Source: Smithella sp. (GTDB lineage Bacteria > Desulfobacterota > Syntrophia > Syntrophales > Smithellaceae). From it: a stretch of DNA of 38,855 nucleotides. The notes under the pieces are model-generated. The model saw nothing but the letters and a program-made list of their open reading frames with translations. It was not told where the DNA came from and made no database searches. The translations under genes and the position numbers were made by a program. The stretch covers positions 1 through 38,855 of the forward strand of contig JAAZOZ010000203.1 of assembly GCA_012797505.1 (NCBI GenBank), given 5' to 3'. This document shows, one piece after another, positions 1 to 9,723 of this stretch. The first letter of the stretch is position 1; every line of letters starts with the position of its first letter.

Positions 1-28
1 AAAAAACCCTTGAAGGAGGAAACAGATC

Positions 29-304
29 ATGAAGAAGACCTTAGGAACAATCGTAGCGGCGGCGGCAGTGGTTCTTTTGACGGCAACGTTTGGATTTGCA
101 GAGTATGCGGCGGCAGGGGCGGCCCAATTCCCGTATTTTCAGCTGGGCTGCCTGATTGTGGGCGGACTGATTATGGTCAGCCTGAAGAGGAAGTATAACA
201 AGATGTACACGGCGGAAGTGGTCGGCGCCTTCGCTCTTTACACCCTTCTGATGGCGCTCTTCACCAATCCGGTGATTGACGCGGTGAAAAACATTGTGAC
301 ATAA
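29..304 (+). CDS. small hydrophobic membrane protein of unknown function
   Basis: ORF of 91 aa with a strong SD (aaggagg) before ATG, N-terminal signal/TM segment and two further hydrophobic stretches; followed by a terminator. Confidence 0.7.
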   Translation: MKKTLGTIVAAAAVVLLTATFGFAEYAAAGAAQFPYFQLGCLIVGGLIMVSLKRKYNKMYTAEVVGAFALYTLLMALFTNPVIDAVKNIVT

Positions 305-372
305 TCAAAAGCAGCAGCAGGTGAAGTAACCGCCGCCCGGAACACAACATTCATGATCTGTCATATAGAACG

Positions 373-407
373 CCCCCTCAGGTTCCCACAACTGAGGGGG
401 TTTTTTT
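373..407 (+). terminator. rho-independent terminator
   Basis: CCCCCTCAG-loop-CTGAGGGGG stem followed by TTTTTTT. Confidence 0.9.
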
Positions 408-536
408 GAGTTGAAAACCTGAAACATAATCCTTGATTTTCAAACCGGCTTGGGATAGAAGGCACCAACATCAAATACAGGGACTCCCCTTGCTCCCGAA
501 CTGAATCGGGGGCTTTAGAGCCGAAAGGAGGAAAGA

Positions 537-1007
537 TTGAAGAGATACGAAGTTATCGCTATTGTCAAAACGGATGTGTCGGAAGAAGACCTGACCGCCA
601 TCATGGAGCGGTCCTCCAACATCATCACCGAACGCAAAGGAGTCATCGCCAAAGCTGAGAAATGGGGCAAACGGCGGCTGGCCTACGAAATCAAAAAACA
701 AAAAGACGGATTTTATTTTTACATCGACTATGCCGGCGACGGTTCCATCGTGGCCGAAATGGAGAGAAATTTTAAAATCGACGACCGGATTCTGAAATTC
801 ATGACGGTCGCCAAAGAAGGCGCCGTAACCCGTGAGGGCATCGATGCCGAGATCGCCGCCGCGGAAGCAAAGCGCACGCAGATCCGCATCGAAACGGACA
901 ACACGGCCGCCGCGAAAGAGGAAAAGGCGGCAGGGGATGCAAGACCTGCGCGGCCGACCTTCCGCAAAGCCCCGCACCGGGAAGACAACACACCGAAAGG
1001 AGAATAA
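537..1007 (+). CDS. rpsF: 30S ribosomal protein S6 (TTG start)
   Basis: [19 protein letters not shown]... typical S6; SD aaggagg upstream of TTG; directly followed by rpsR. Confidence 0.95.
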   Translation: MKRYEVIAIVKTDVSEEDLTAIMERSSNIITERKGVIAKAEKWGKRRLAYEIKKQKDGFYFYIDYAGDGSIVAEMERNFKIDDRILKFMTVAKEGAVTREGIDAEIAAAEAKRTQIRIETDNTAAAKEEKAAGDARPARPTFRKAPHREDNTPKGE

Positions 1008-1009
1008 TC

Positions 1010-1279
1010 ATGGCTGCACCCAACGGCGAAAGACCATCCCGTCCGCCTCAGAGAAAGTTTTTCCACAGAAAGAAATTCTGCCGGTTCTGCACGGACTCCA
1101 ACGTAAAGATTGATTATAAAAATCCGGTGATTCTCAACAACTTTGTCACGGAGCGCGGCAAAATCATGCCCCGAAGGATCACGGGCAACTGCGCTTATCA
1201 CCAGAGAGAGCTGACCGTGGCCATTAAAAGAGCCCGCACGATCGCCATCATGCCTTTTGTCACCGCGGAAGGCAGATAA
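1010..1279 (+). CDS. rpsR: 30S ribosomal protein S18
   Basis: [15 protein letters not shown]...[28 protein letters not shown] is the S18 signature. Confidence 0.97.
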   Translation: MAAPNGERPSRPPQRKFFHRKKFCRFCTDSNVKIDYKNPVILNNFVTERGKIMPRRITGNCAYHQRELTVAIKRARTIAIMPFVTAEGR

Positions 1280-1297
1280 ACCCGTTTTTTACAACCG

Positions 1298-1339
1298 CCG
1301 GCCGGTTTTATTCTGTTGAAGGAGAACCGGCCGGTTTTT
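1298..1339 (+). terminator. hairpin/terminator-like element after rpsR
   Basis: Two CCGGCCGG copies able to pair, second followed by TTTTTATT. Confidence 0.5.
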
Positions 1340-1374
1340 ATTGACCCGGCACACCGTTTCACTGATCAGGATCA

Positions 1375-2367
1375 TTGCCATTTTTTTCATCGCGGGCCGC
1401 TAATTTGACAATATTGAATTTATCGTTTTTTCAAAATTCCTTTCTCCGGCTTCTGCTCACCATCACACTTTTTCTGGCGGCCTCCCTTCTTCCCTTTGCC
1501 GGACTCGTTTTCCTGTTGTTTCTCCCGCTGGTTCTGTATGTCCTGTGCTTCCTTGCCGATCCCGGAAAAACACTCATCGCCTTTCTTGCCTCGCTTTGCG
1601 TCGTGACCATCCTCCTGTGGGCCCTGAATGCGTCCGCGTCTGCGCCGGCCCTGGCGGCGGCCGGGTTCGCCGGAATGCTGATGTTTTGGACCGTCCAAAA
1701 GCGCTTCTCCGTCGAAGGGGTTGTCCTTCTGCCGTCCCTTCTTTTGGTGGGCGCAATCGCTTTATATTTTATTTACGGCGGCATGCAACTTTCCATAACT
1801 CCCTGGCAACTGGTTGAAAAGCGCATTCAGGAGGCGGTGGAACTCAACATCCGCCTCTACAGTCAATTTCCTCTAAATGCTGAAGAAATTCAAGAAATTA
1901 CAAACAGCAAGCCGCAGATGATTTCGCTGTTCACGATGATTTTCCCCGCCCTTTGCGTCATAGCGGCCGTATTCACCATCTGGATCAATCTGCTTGCCGC
2001 GGGCAGGCTGCTGAAAGGCCGAGGCATTTTGCCGGCCCCGCTTTCGGCCCTATCCGAATGGAGCGCGCCCGCCTGGCTGGTCTGGATTTTTATTGCCGCG
2101 GGAGGCATGAGCGCCGTCCCAATGGCCCCCGTCCGCTTTTCGGGCGTCAATCTTTTTCTTGTCGCGTCATTTATTTATTTTCTGCAAGGCCTTGCTATTG
2201 TTAGTTTCTTCTTTCAACATCGAAACATCTCCCCTTTTTTCCGCTTTCTTGCTTATTTTTTAATTGCGATTCAACAAATGCTTATGATAGCAATAGCTGC
2301 CGTGGGGCTCTTCAATCTCTGGGTTGATTTTCGCAAATATCTCCGCAAAGACCGGACAACAGACTGA
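1375..2367 (+). CDS. DUF2232 (YybS-like) multi-pass membrane protein
   Basis: 330 aa, many TM segments; located between rpsR and rplI as YybS-like genes often are; start codon uncertain. Confidence 0.7.
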   Translation: MPFFSSRAANLTILNLSFFQNSFLRLLLTITLFLAASLLPFAGLVFLLFLPLVLYVLCFLADPGKTLIAFLASLCVVTILLWALNASASAPALAAAGFAGMLMFWTVQKRFSVEGVVLLPSLLLVGAIALYFIYGGMQLSITPWQLVEKRIQEAVELNIRLYSQFPLNAEEIQEITNSKPQMISLFTMIFPALCVIAAVFTIWINLLAAGRLLKGRGILPAPLSALSEWSAPAWLVWIFIAAGGMSAVPMAPVRFSGVNLFLVASFIYFLQGLAIVSFFFQHRNISPFFRFLAYFLIAIQQMLMIAIAAVGLFNLWVDFRKYLRKDRTTD

Positions 2368-2391
2368 CGATGCACGACAGGAGGTTTGACC

Positions 2392-2841
2392 ATGAAGGTG
2401 ATTTTAATTCAAAACGTGCCTTCCCTGGGCAAAGCCGGAGACTTGGTCAAAGTCAACGACGGCCACGCCCGCAATCTGCTGATTCCAAAGGGTCTGGCCG
2501 TTGAGGCGGACCATAAAAACATCAAGGCCTTCGAACTGGCCAAAAAAAACATTCTGCAAAAGACACAGAAAGAAAAGGAGGGCGCACGGGATCTGGCCTC
2601 CCGCTTAAGCCAGGTGACGCTGACGCTATCGCGCAAAGTAGGCGATCAACACAAGATCTTCGGCTCGGTCACCTCCAAAGACATCGAAGCCGCTCTTCGG
2701 GAAAAGGGATTTTCCGTGGACCGGAAAATGATTGTGCACGATGAGCCGATCAAATCCCTGGGAGAGTTCAAGGTTCGCATCAAACTGCACCCGGGCGTTG
2801 AAACGGAAATCAAGATCATTGTTGCCGGCGAAGAATCATGA
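2392..2841 (+). CDS. rplI: 50S ribosomal protein L9
   Basis: MKVILIQNVPSLGKAGDLVKVNDGHARNLLIPKGLA; SD aggagg; start at the second Met of the listed ORF. Confidence 0.96.
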   Translation: MKVILIQNVPSLGKAGDLVKVNDGHARNLLIPKGLAVEADHKNIKAFELAKKNILQKTQKEKEGARDLASRLSQVTLTLSRKVGDQHKIFGSVTSKDIEAALREKGFSVDRKMIVHDEPIKSLGEFKVRIKLHPGVETEIKIIVAGEES

Positions 2842-4193
2842 AAGACATCGATCCTTCCTTATACAAACTGCCGCCTCAGAACATAGAGGCCGAACAGTCC
2901 ATTCTGGGCAGCATTCTGCTGGAGAACAGCGCCATCAACGCGGCGCAGGAAATCCTGAACAAGGATGATTTTTACAGCGAAGCGCACCGGAAGATTTTTT
3001 CCGTCATCGAGCAGCTGGCCGACAAAAATGAGCCGGTTGACCTGATCACGCTCGGCAACGCCCTGAAGGACAAGACCCTGCTGGATTCGGTCGGCGGCAT
3101 CGCCTACCTGGCATCGCTGGTGGACAACGTCCCCTCGGCCGCCAACGTGGCCAATTACGCAAAGATCGTGAAGGAAAAGGCGATTCTGCGCGGCCTGATC
3201 GGATCCGCCACCGAAATCATCAACAGTTGCTATGAGACGGACTCCGACGTCGATCAGGTGCTGGATAAAGCCGAACACCGCATTTTTGAAATTTCCGAAA
3301 ACAAGGTGCGGACGTCTTTTTATCCGATCAAAGATATCGTCCGGGAGAGCTTCCGGGCCATCGAGGATTTGTTCACCCGCAAGGAACTGATCACCGGCGT
3401 CGCCACCGGATTCGATAAAATCGACGACATGACTTCCGGCCTGCAGGCTTCCGATCTGATCATTGTCGCCGGACGCCCCAGCATGGGCAAGACCGCCTTC
3501 GCGCTCAATATCGCCCAACACGCCGCAATGGAAACCCAGACGCCGGTGGCCATTTTTTCGCTGGAAATGTCCAAGGAGCAGCTCGCTTTCCGCCTGCTCG
3601 CCTCTGAAGCCAGGGTTGATTCCCAGAGGCTCCGCAAAGGATTCCTGGGCGAAACCGACTGGCCGAAGCTGACGGCGGCGGCAGGCAGGCTCTCCGAAGC
3701 GCCGTTATACATTGACGACACACCCGCCATCACCGTTCTGGAAATGAAAGCGAAGTCCCGCCGCCTGAAAGCGGACCGCGATCTGGGACTGATCGTCGTG
3801 GACTATATCCAGTTGATGCGCGCCCAGGGCAACCAAAATTCCCGCGAGCAGGAAATCTCCGAAATCAGCCGCTCGCTCAAAGCGTTGGCCAAAGAGCTCA
3901 AGGTGCCCGTGATCGCGCTTTCCCAGCTCAACCGCAAGGTGGAAGACCGTCCCAACCGGCGGCCGCAAATGGCGGATTTGCGGGAATCCGGCGCCATTGA
4001 ACAGGACGCGGACGTGATCGCCTTTATCTACCGGGATGAGGTGTACAACAAATCCGATGACAACCCGGACAAAGGCGTCGCCGAAATCATCATCGGCAAA
4101 CAGCGCAACGGCCCTACCGGCCTGGTGAAGCTTGCGTTCCTGGACCGGTTCACCACTTTTGAAAATCTGGCGCGTCCGGATGGACCGTCGTAA
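2838..4193 (+). CDS. dnaB: replicative DNA helicase DnaB
   Basis: PPQNIEAEQSILGSILL, AGRPSMGKTAFALNIA Walker A, SREQEISEISRSLKALAKEL; ATGA overlap with rplI. Confidence 0.97.
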   Translation: MKDIDPSLYKLPPQNIEAEQSILGSILLENSAINAAQEILNKDDFYSEAHRKIFSVIEQLADKNEPVDLITLGNALKDKTLLDSVGGIAYLASLVDNVPSAANVANYAKIVKEKAILRGLIGSATEIINSCYETDSDVDQVLDKAEHRIFEISENKVRTSFYPIKDIVRESFRAIEDLFTRKELITGVATGFDKIDDMTSGLQASDLIIVAGRPSMGKTAFALNIAQHAAMETQTPVAIFSLEMSKEQLAFRLLASEARVDSQRLRKGFLGETDWPKLTAAAGRLSEAPLYIDDTPAITVLEMKAKSRRLKADRDLGLIVVDYIQLMRAQGNQNSREQEISEISRSLKALAKELKVPVIALSQLNRKVEDRPNRRPQMADLRESGAIEQDADVIAFIYRDEVYNKSDDNPDKGVAEIIIGKQRNGPTGLVKLAFLDRFTTFENLARPDGPS

Positions 4194-4219
4194 AAGACGA
4201 AGCGCGTCCGAACGGCAAC

Positions 4220-4750
4220 ATGCATGGATGGGGTGCGGATCACATGAGGCCCAAAGAAGTCATCGTCAATGATCGGATGCAAAAGGGTTACCGATACGTT
4301 CTGACCAAACCGGCCGGAAGAGATTTTGACCCGGACTTCAAGCCGGAACTGACGCCCAAACAAATGCTGGAAATCGGCGTCTTCGGCGGAAAATACATGA
4401 CGGACTGCCGCAGGGAATTTCCCGCCTCCTGGTTTGCCAAAGCCAGACTCTCTCCCGAACGCCATGATCCGAAGCTCAACTGCTTCGGCGTCAACGCCTC
4501 CAAACCCCTCTCCTACTGGGTGGCCAAAGGCTGGATTCATCCCGACGATCCCCGGGGCTGGTTTCAGTGGTACTGCCGCTATTACTTGGGCCGCCGCCGC
4601 CCCGATGATGAAAGACAAATCAAACGCTGGAGCGCCATGCAGCGGCACATCTCCCAACTCACCAAAAACTGCCCCGCGGGCGATCTTTCCTGCCGCCGCA
4701 AACAGCGCCAGGCCCTGCTCCACTGGGCGTACGACAGCAGGAAAATGTAA
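4220..4750 (+). CDS. conserved hypothetical protein
   Basis: 176-aa ORF (start could be 4244), W/Y/R-rich (SYWVAKGWIHPDDPRGWFQWYCRYYLGRR); recalled as a family shared by bacteria and eukaryotes, not verified. Confidence 0.65.
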   Translation: MHGWGADHMRPKEVIVNDRMQKGYRYVLTKPAGRDFDPDFKPELTPKQMLEIGVFGGKYMTDCRREFPASWFAKARLSPERHDPKLNCFGVNASKPLSYWVAKGWIHPDDPRGWFQWYCRYYLGRRRPDDERQIKRWSAMQRHISQLTKNCPAGDLSCRRKQRQALLHWAYDSRKM

Positions 4751-5179
4751 GATATCTAACGGCGAGGCAACGGCGCTTCTTTCGTGCAAAGGATGCGCCG
4801 TTTTTCGGGAGCGTCATTACCGTTCAGAATTTCGGCGATTTCTTCTGTTTCTGTCCCCACGGACACATCATTCTGACGGAAGCTGCTCCCTTCAAAAAGA
4901 TCAGGACAAACGTAATACTGATCTGTCATGATAAGCCTGTCGAACCATGGGGCGTTATATCATACGGGCTTCTCGCAGGCGCATACGGCAGAAAAAGGGA
5001 CAACCATTTTTCTTTCAGACGCGGCGGTCAGGCCCGCCTGACTTCCAATGTAAATGGACTTCCCCTGCAGCCGTGCCGGCTTGAAGATTTACAGGGCCTA
5101 TTATCAAGGAATCGCTATCCCGGTTATTTCGTTCGCTCACTATCGCATGTGCCCCATAATCTTCTGGCTAAGTTCATTC

Positions 5180-5208
5180 TTGACAATAGTAAACAATGTG
5201 TTTACTAT
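5180..5208 (+). promoter_or_regulatory. higBA promoter with embedded operator palindrome
   Basis: TTGACA (5180-5185), 17-bp spacer, TACTAT (5203-5208); perfect inverted repeat ATAGTAAACA-ATG-TGTTTACTAT at 5186-5208. Confidence 0.8.
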
Positions 5209-5214
5209 GAAACT

Positions 5215-5496
5215 ATGATTAAATCGTTTCGATGCCGTGAAACGGAGAAAATATTCCGCAGAGAACGCTCCAGCAAGTTTCCGGGCGATATTCAGCAGAG
5301 GGCTTTTATGAAGCTCAACGCCCTGGATGCAGCAGTTAAAATTGAAGACCTCCGCCTGCCGCCGTCTAACCGATTGGAAGCCCTGCGGGGGAAAAGGCAT
5401 GGACAGTGGAGCATCCGAATCAACGATCAATGGCGGATTTGTTTTGTCTGGCAAAAAGATCATGCCGAAAAAGTTGAAATTGTCGATTATCATTAA
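5215..5496 (+). CDS. higB: HigB-type (RelE superfamily) toxin
   Basis: MIKSFRCRETEKIFRRERSSKFP...RLEALRGKRHGQWSIRINDQWRICFVW...VEIVDYH; in-frame ATG at 5215 matches the family N-terminus. Confidence 0.88.
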   Translation: MIKSFRCRETEKIFRRERSSKFPGDIQQRAFMKLNALDAAVKIEDLRLPPSNRLEALRGKRHGQWSIRINDQWRICFVWQKDHAEKVEIVDYH

Positions 5497-5507
5497 GGAG
5501 CAAGGTT

Positions 5508-5810
5508 ATGTTGAAAAAACGGATTAAACCGGTCCATCCGGGAGATTATTTAAAAGAGCTGCTGGACGAGCTGGAAATATCCCAGTACCGGCTGGCCCAT
5601 GATCTGGGAGTTGGGACCATGAGGATAAACCATGTGGTCAACGGCAAGCGTCCGGTTAATGCGGAACTGGCATTGCGATTGGGCAGGTATTTCAGCCAGG
5701 AACCACGCTACTGGATGAATCTGCAAAGCCGGTATGACATGGATATGGCAGAAGATGCTCTTTCCGATCAGGTATCCCATGAAGTTCAGCCGCTGAGAAT
5801 GGCGGGATAA
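5508..5810 (+). CDS. higA: HigA-type HTH antitoxin
   Basis: VHPGDYLKELLDELEISQYRLAHDLGVGTMRINHVVNGKRPVNAELALRLGRYF; SD aaggag upstream. Confidence 0.92.
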   Translation: MLKKRIKPVHPGDYLKELLDELEISQYRLAHDLGVGTMRINHVVNGKRPVNAELALRLGRYFSQEPRYWMNLQSRYDMDMAEDALSDQVSHEVQPLRMAG

Positions 5811-5856
5811 TGCTGCCTACGTTAGCGTAAACCATGTTCCCGGGTATGTAAAAAAA

Positions 5857-5885
5857 GGGCGCTCCTTTTGGGGGAGCGCCCTTTT
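5857..5885. terminator. bidirectional terminator between higA and hppA
   Basis: AAAAAAGGGCGCTCC-loop-GGAGCGCCCTTTT. Confidence 0.85.
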
Positions 5886-5905
5886 GGTTTAAAGGGGATG
5901 GAAAA

Positions 5906-8350
5906 TTATCCGCCCAGTTTCTCGCTGGCGATTCTCATGGAGTAGAAGGAGCGGTACACGAAAATCAGGGCAATCAGCAGGAAGACAACCGCCAGACCAA
6001 TCTTCAGGTTCTGGTTGGTCATGGTCACCGCGATTTCCGTAGCCAGAAGACCGAACAGGGTCGTGAATTTGATGACCGGGTTCAAAGAAACCGAAGAGGT
6101 GTCTTTGAAGGGGTCGCCGACGGTGTCGCCGACCACGCTGGCTTCATGCAGCGGGGTGTTTTTCATCTTGAGATCCACTTCAACAATCTTCTTGCCGTTG
6201 TCCCAGCAGCCGCCGGCGTTGGCCATGAAGATCGCCTGGAACAGACCGAAGAAGGCGATACCGATCAGGTAGCCGATGAAGAAGTAGGGGTTGAAGAACG
6301 AAAGGGCCAGACACATGAAGAAGATCACGATGAAGATGTTGATCATCCCCTTCTGAGCGTACTGGGTGCAAATCTGAACGACTTTCTTGGAATCCTGAAT
6401 CGAGGCTTCCGCCTTGTCCAGATTGATGTTCTTCTTGATGTACACAACGGCCTGATAAGCGCCGGTGGTCACGGCCTGCGTGGAAGCGCCGGTGAACCAG
6501 TAAATGACCGCGCCGCCCATGATCAGGCCCAGAATAATCTCAGGCTGCACCAGGGACAGTTTGGAAATGACCTGACCGAAGAGACCTTCGAGCAGGATAA
6601 TGATGCCGAACACCATGGTGGTGGCGCCGACAACAGCGGTTCCGATCAACACGGGTTTGGCCGTCGCTTTGAAGGTATTGCCCGCGCCGTCGCCGGATTC
6701 CAGATAGTGTTTGGCCAGCTCAAAGTCGGGAGCGATGCCGTACGCCGCTTTGACGACGTCTTTGGCATCCTTGCGGGATTCGATCATGGACAGTTCATAA
6801 ATGGACTGCGCATTGTCGGATACCGGACCGAAGCTGTCCACCGCGATGGTGACGGGGCCCATGCCCAGGAAACCGAAGGCCACCAGACCGAACGCGAAAA
6901 CCGGCGCCGCAAAGGTGAATGCCGGGGGCATCAGCGCCATAACGGACGCATTCTTGGAAACCATGTAAGAGACAAACATCAGAAGCACAACCACCATTCC
7001 CAGCCAGAAACCGGAGAAGTTCCCCGCGACGAAACCGGACAGGATGTTCAGAGAAGGCCCGCCCTGTTTGGAAGCGTTGACGACTTCTTCGCAGTGACGG
7101 GAAGAGGTGCTGGTGAAGATTTTGGTGAATTCGGGAATCAACGCGCCGGCAATGGTTCCGCAGCTGATGATCACCGACAGAGCCCACCACAGGTCTGCGT
7201 ATTTGGGATCAAGGTCATTTGCGTTCAGCAGGAAATAACTTGCCGCAAAGGTAACGCCGATGGAAACGATCGAGGTAATCCAGACCAGGTTGGTCAGCGG
7301 ATGCTCGAAATTGAATTCTTTCTTTCCGGCAAAAGCAGCGGTGCTGATGCCGTTGTTGACAAAGTAGGAAACCAGAGACGTCAGGATCATGAGGATTCTC
7401 ATGGCGAAAATCCAGATGATCAGCTTGCCGCCCATTTCGGGGTTGCCGGCCAGAGCCAGTGCCAGGAAGGTGATCAGCGCGACGCCGGTAACGCCGTAAG
7501 TTTCAAAACCATCCGCCGTGGGGCCGACGCTGTCACCCGCGTTGTCGCCCGTACAGTCGGCGATGACGCCGGGGTTTTTCGGGTCGTCTTCGGGAAGATG
7601 GAAGACGATCTTCATGAGGTCGGAACCGATGTCGGCGATCTTCGTGAAGATACCGCCGCAGATACGCAGCGCGGAAGCGCCCAGCGATTCACCGATCGCG
7701 AAACCGATGAAACAGGGGCCGACCAGTTCTTTCGGGATATAACCCAGGATCATGATCATGAAGAACAGTTCGATGCTCACCAGCAGAAGGCCGACGCTCA
7801 TGCCGGAACGCAGGCAGATATTGACGATGTTGAGGGGATTGCCGGAAAGCGACGAGAAAGCAGCGCGGGAGTTGGCAACCGTATTAATGCGGATACCGAA
7901 CCAGGCCACCGAGTAGGAGCCCAGAATACCCAGAATCGAACAGACCAGGATGATCACGATTTCGCCGGCAGGCATTCCGGACAGACCGCCAAAATAGTAA
8001 ATCATACAAATGGCAATCAGGATCCATAAACCGATAAGGAACTTGCCCTGCTGGAACAGGTAGGTTTTGCAGGTTTCCCAGATCGTCTGGGAAACATCGA
8101 GCATCGCCTGATGGGCCGGCAGGTTCTTGGTCTGTACATACTGCATCACACCGAAAATCAACCCGATAATGCAGATGACCAAGCCGACGTTCAGAATCAT
8201 CATGCCGGAAAGGGCGCCGCCCATAAAACTGACCTGACTTAAGTCCGGCAGTTTGATGTCCGCTTCACTGGCCAGGGCCGCGCCAGCGGAAAGCAGAACC
8301 AGCAAACCGCTCAGTAAAAATGTCCAAATACTTCTTTTGTTTCTAAACAT
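5906..8350 (-). CDS. hppA: membrane-bound ion-translocating pyrophosphatase
   Basis: 814 aa; DCTGDNAGDSVGPTADGFETYGVT, GNPEMGGKLI, DNAQSIYELS, GAGNTFKATAK, KNTPLHEASVVGDTVGDPFKDTS. Confidence 0.96.
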   Translation of the reverse strand: MFRNKRSIWTFLLSGLLVLLSAGAALASEADIKLPDLSQVSFMGGALSGMMILNVGLVICIIGLIFGVMQYVQTKNLPAHQAMLDVSQTIWETCKTYLFQQGKFLIGLWILIAICMIYYFGGLSGMPAGEIVIILVCSILGILGSYSVAWFGIRINTVANSRAAFSSLSGNPLNIVNICLRSGMSVGLLLVSIELFFMIMILGYIPKELVGPCFIGFAIGESLGASALRICGGIFTKIADIGSDLMKIVFHLPEDDPKNPGVIADCTGDNAGDSVGPTADGFETYGVTGVALITFLALALAGNPEMGGKLIIWIFAMRILMILTSLVSYFVNNGISTAAFAGKKEFNFEHPLTNLVWITSIVSIGVTFAASYFLLNANDLDPKYADLWWALSVIISCGTIAGALIPEFTKIFTSTSSRHCEEVVNASKQGGPSLNILSGFVAGNFSGFWLGMVVVLLMFVSYMVSKNASVMALMPPAFTFAAPVFAFGLVAFGFLGMGPVTIAVDSFGPVSDNAQSIYELSMIESRKDAKDVVKAAYGIAPDFELAKHYLESGDGAGNTFKATAKPVLIGTAVVGATTMVFGIIILLEGLFGQVISKLSLVQPEIILGLIMGGAVIYWFTGASTQAVTTGAYQAVVYIKKNINLDKAEASIQDSKKVVQICTQYAQKGMINIFIVIFFMCLALSFFNPYFFIGYLIGIAFFGLFQAIFMANAGGCWDNGKKIVEVDLKMKNTPLHEASVVGDTVGDPFKDTSSVSLNPVIKFTTLFGLLATEIAVTMTNQNLKIGLAVVFLLIALIFVYRSFYSMRIASEKLGG

Positions 8351-8353
8351 TCA

Positions 8354-8947
8354 CTATTCCTCCTTTTTTAGAAAATCTATATTTTTTGTCTGGTACTTGC
8401 TTATCGCTTTCTGCAGACCGTTCAAAACAATTTCAGCGCTCGCATCGGCCGCGCGATGAATCACTTCCGGCAGCATAACCTGCTCCTCCTTCCGGAAGGG
8501 CTCCAAGACATAACCCTCAATTCGGGATTTGTCAACTGGTTTGCCAATACCCAGTCTCACCCGCATAAAACCGGAAGTTCCCAAGTTAGACTCGATAGAT
8601 GCCAGTCCTTTATGACCGGCGGTTCCCCCACCCGCCTTCATCCGCACAGCCCCGTAGGGCAGGTCGAGATCATCGTGAATAACGATGAGATTGCTGATTT
8701 CCGTTTTAAAGAACGACTGCAACTGCTTTACCGCAGTACCACTCAAATTCATGAATGTCTGGGGCTTGGCCAGAAGAACATTTTTACCTTCAACGGTCCC
8801 TTTACCCCACAACGCATTGAAACTCTTCTGTTTTAAATCAACTTTCCACCTGGCAGCCAGAAGGTCGGCCACCATAAACCCGATATTGTGGCGGGTGAAT
8901 TCGTAGCGTTTCCCCGGATTTCCCAGTCCGACAACCAGATAAACCAC
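8354..8947 (-). CDS. pth: peptidyl-tRNA hydrolase (GTG start likely)
   Basis: VYLVVGLGNPGKRYEFTRHNIGFMVAD; KPQTFMNLSG; HDDLDLPYG. Confidence 0.95.
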   Translation of the reverse strand: MVYLVVGLGNPGKRYEFTRHNIGFMVADLLAARWKVDLKQKSFNALWGKGTVEGKNVLLAKPQTFMNLSGTAVKQLQSFFKTEISNLIVIHDDLDLPYGAVRMKAGGGTAGHKGLASIESNLGTSGFMRVRLGIGKPVDKSRIEGYVLEPFRKEEQVMLPEVIHRAADASAEIVLNGLQKAISKYQTKNIDFLKKEE

Positions 8948-9031
8948 TTGTCCCCTCTCTTTTTGAAAACGGAAAAGATATTTTCCAAAGCTGAAGAGAC
9001 GCATGATCTCCCGTATAATTCCTCTGTTCCC

Positions 9032-9709
9032 TTATTTCTTTTCCTTTTCCTTCTTTTCTTCTTTCGCCGGTTCCGCGGCGGCGGCAGCGCCTTCCGCAGC
9101 TTCAGCACCTTCCGCGGCAACGGCTTCGGCGGATTCAACCTTGGCCACCCGGACGGCGGCGACGGACACGACAGCGGCGTCCGGCGGATCCAGATGGGTC
9201 AATCCCTCAGGAATGACGATATCTTTCACTTTCAGGGAATGGCCGATTTCAAGAGCTGAAATATCGACATCGATGTGGTCGGGCAGATCGGTCGGCAGAC
9301 ACAACACCCTGACGTCTCTTTTGATATGCTGGAGTTCCCCGCCGTTTTCCACGCCGACGGCCTTGCCGGTAAAGTTCAGTTCGACGTCAAAGGCCAGCTT
9401 CTTATTCATATCCACTTCATAAAAATCCGCGTGATAGAATTTCCCGCTCAGGGGCTGGATCTGCAATTCCTTGATCAGGGAAAGCTTCTCGATTTTCTTG
9501 CCGCCGTCATCAATCAGCAGCTTGATAAAGGCGTGGTCTTTCTTTTGCTTGTGCAGCCTGAACAGGTCGCTGCTTTTCACGGCCAGCGGGATGTTCCCCG
9601 TGGCTTTGCCGTAAAAAATGGCCGGCACAAGTCCCTGCTGACGCAGCCTTCGGGCCGGGCCCTTCTTGTGTTCTGTACGGACCTGGGCCGTTAAATCGGT
9701 TATTTCCAT
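9032..9709 (-). CDS. rplY: 50S ribosomal protein L25 (CTC family)
   Basis: VRTEHKKGPARRLRQQGLVPAIFYGKA; Ala/Glu/Lys-rich C-terminal tail. Confidence 0.93.
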   Translation of the reverse strand: MEITDLTAQVRTEHKKGPARRLRQQGLVPAIFYGKATGNIPLAVKSSDLFRLHKQKKDHAFIKLLIDDGGKKIEKLSLIKELQIQPLSGKFYHADFYEVDMNKKLAFDVELNFTGKAVGVENGGELQHIKRDVRVLCLPTDLPDHIDVDISALEIGHSLKVKDIVIPEGLTHLDPPDAAVVSVAAVRVAKVESAEAVAAEGAEAAEGAAAAAEPAKEEKKEKEKK

Positions 9710-9723
9710 TTACCCCTTCCCTC

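Noticed and set aside
4813-5214. Open frame upstream of higB (FCPHGHIILTEAAPFKKIRTNVILICHDKPVEPWG...)
   Set aside because: Stop-free and in frame with higB but has no credible start or RBS and no family I recognise; may be a decayed gene but not supportable.
6146-8029. 627-aa plus-strand ORF antisense to hppA
   Set aside because: Q/D/H/R-rich shadow translation of the opposite strand of a high-GC gene; hppA is unambiguous on the minus strand.
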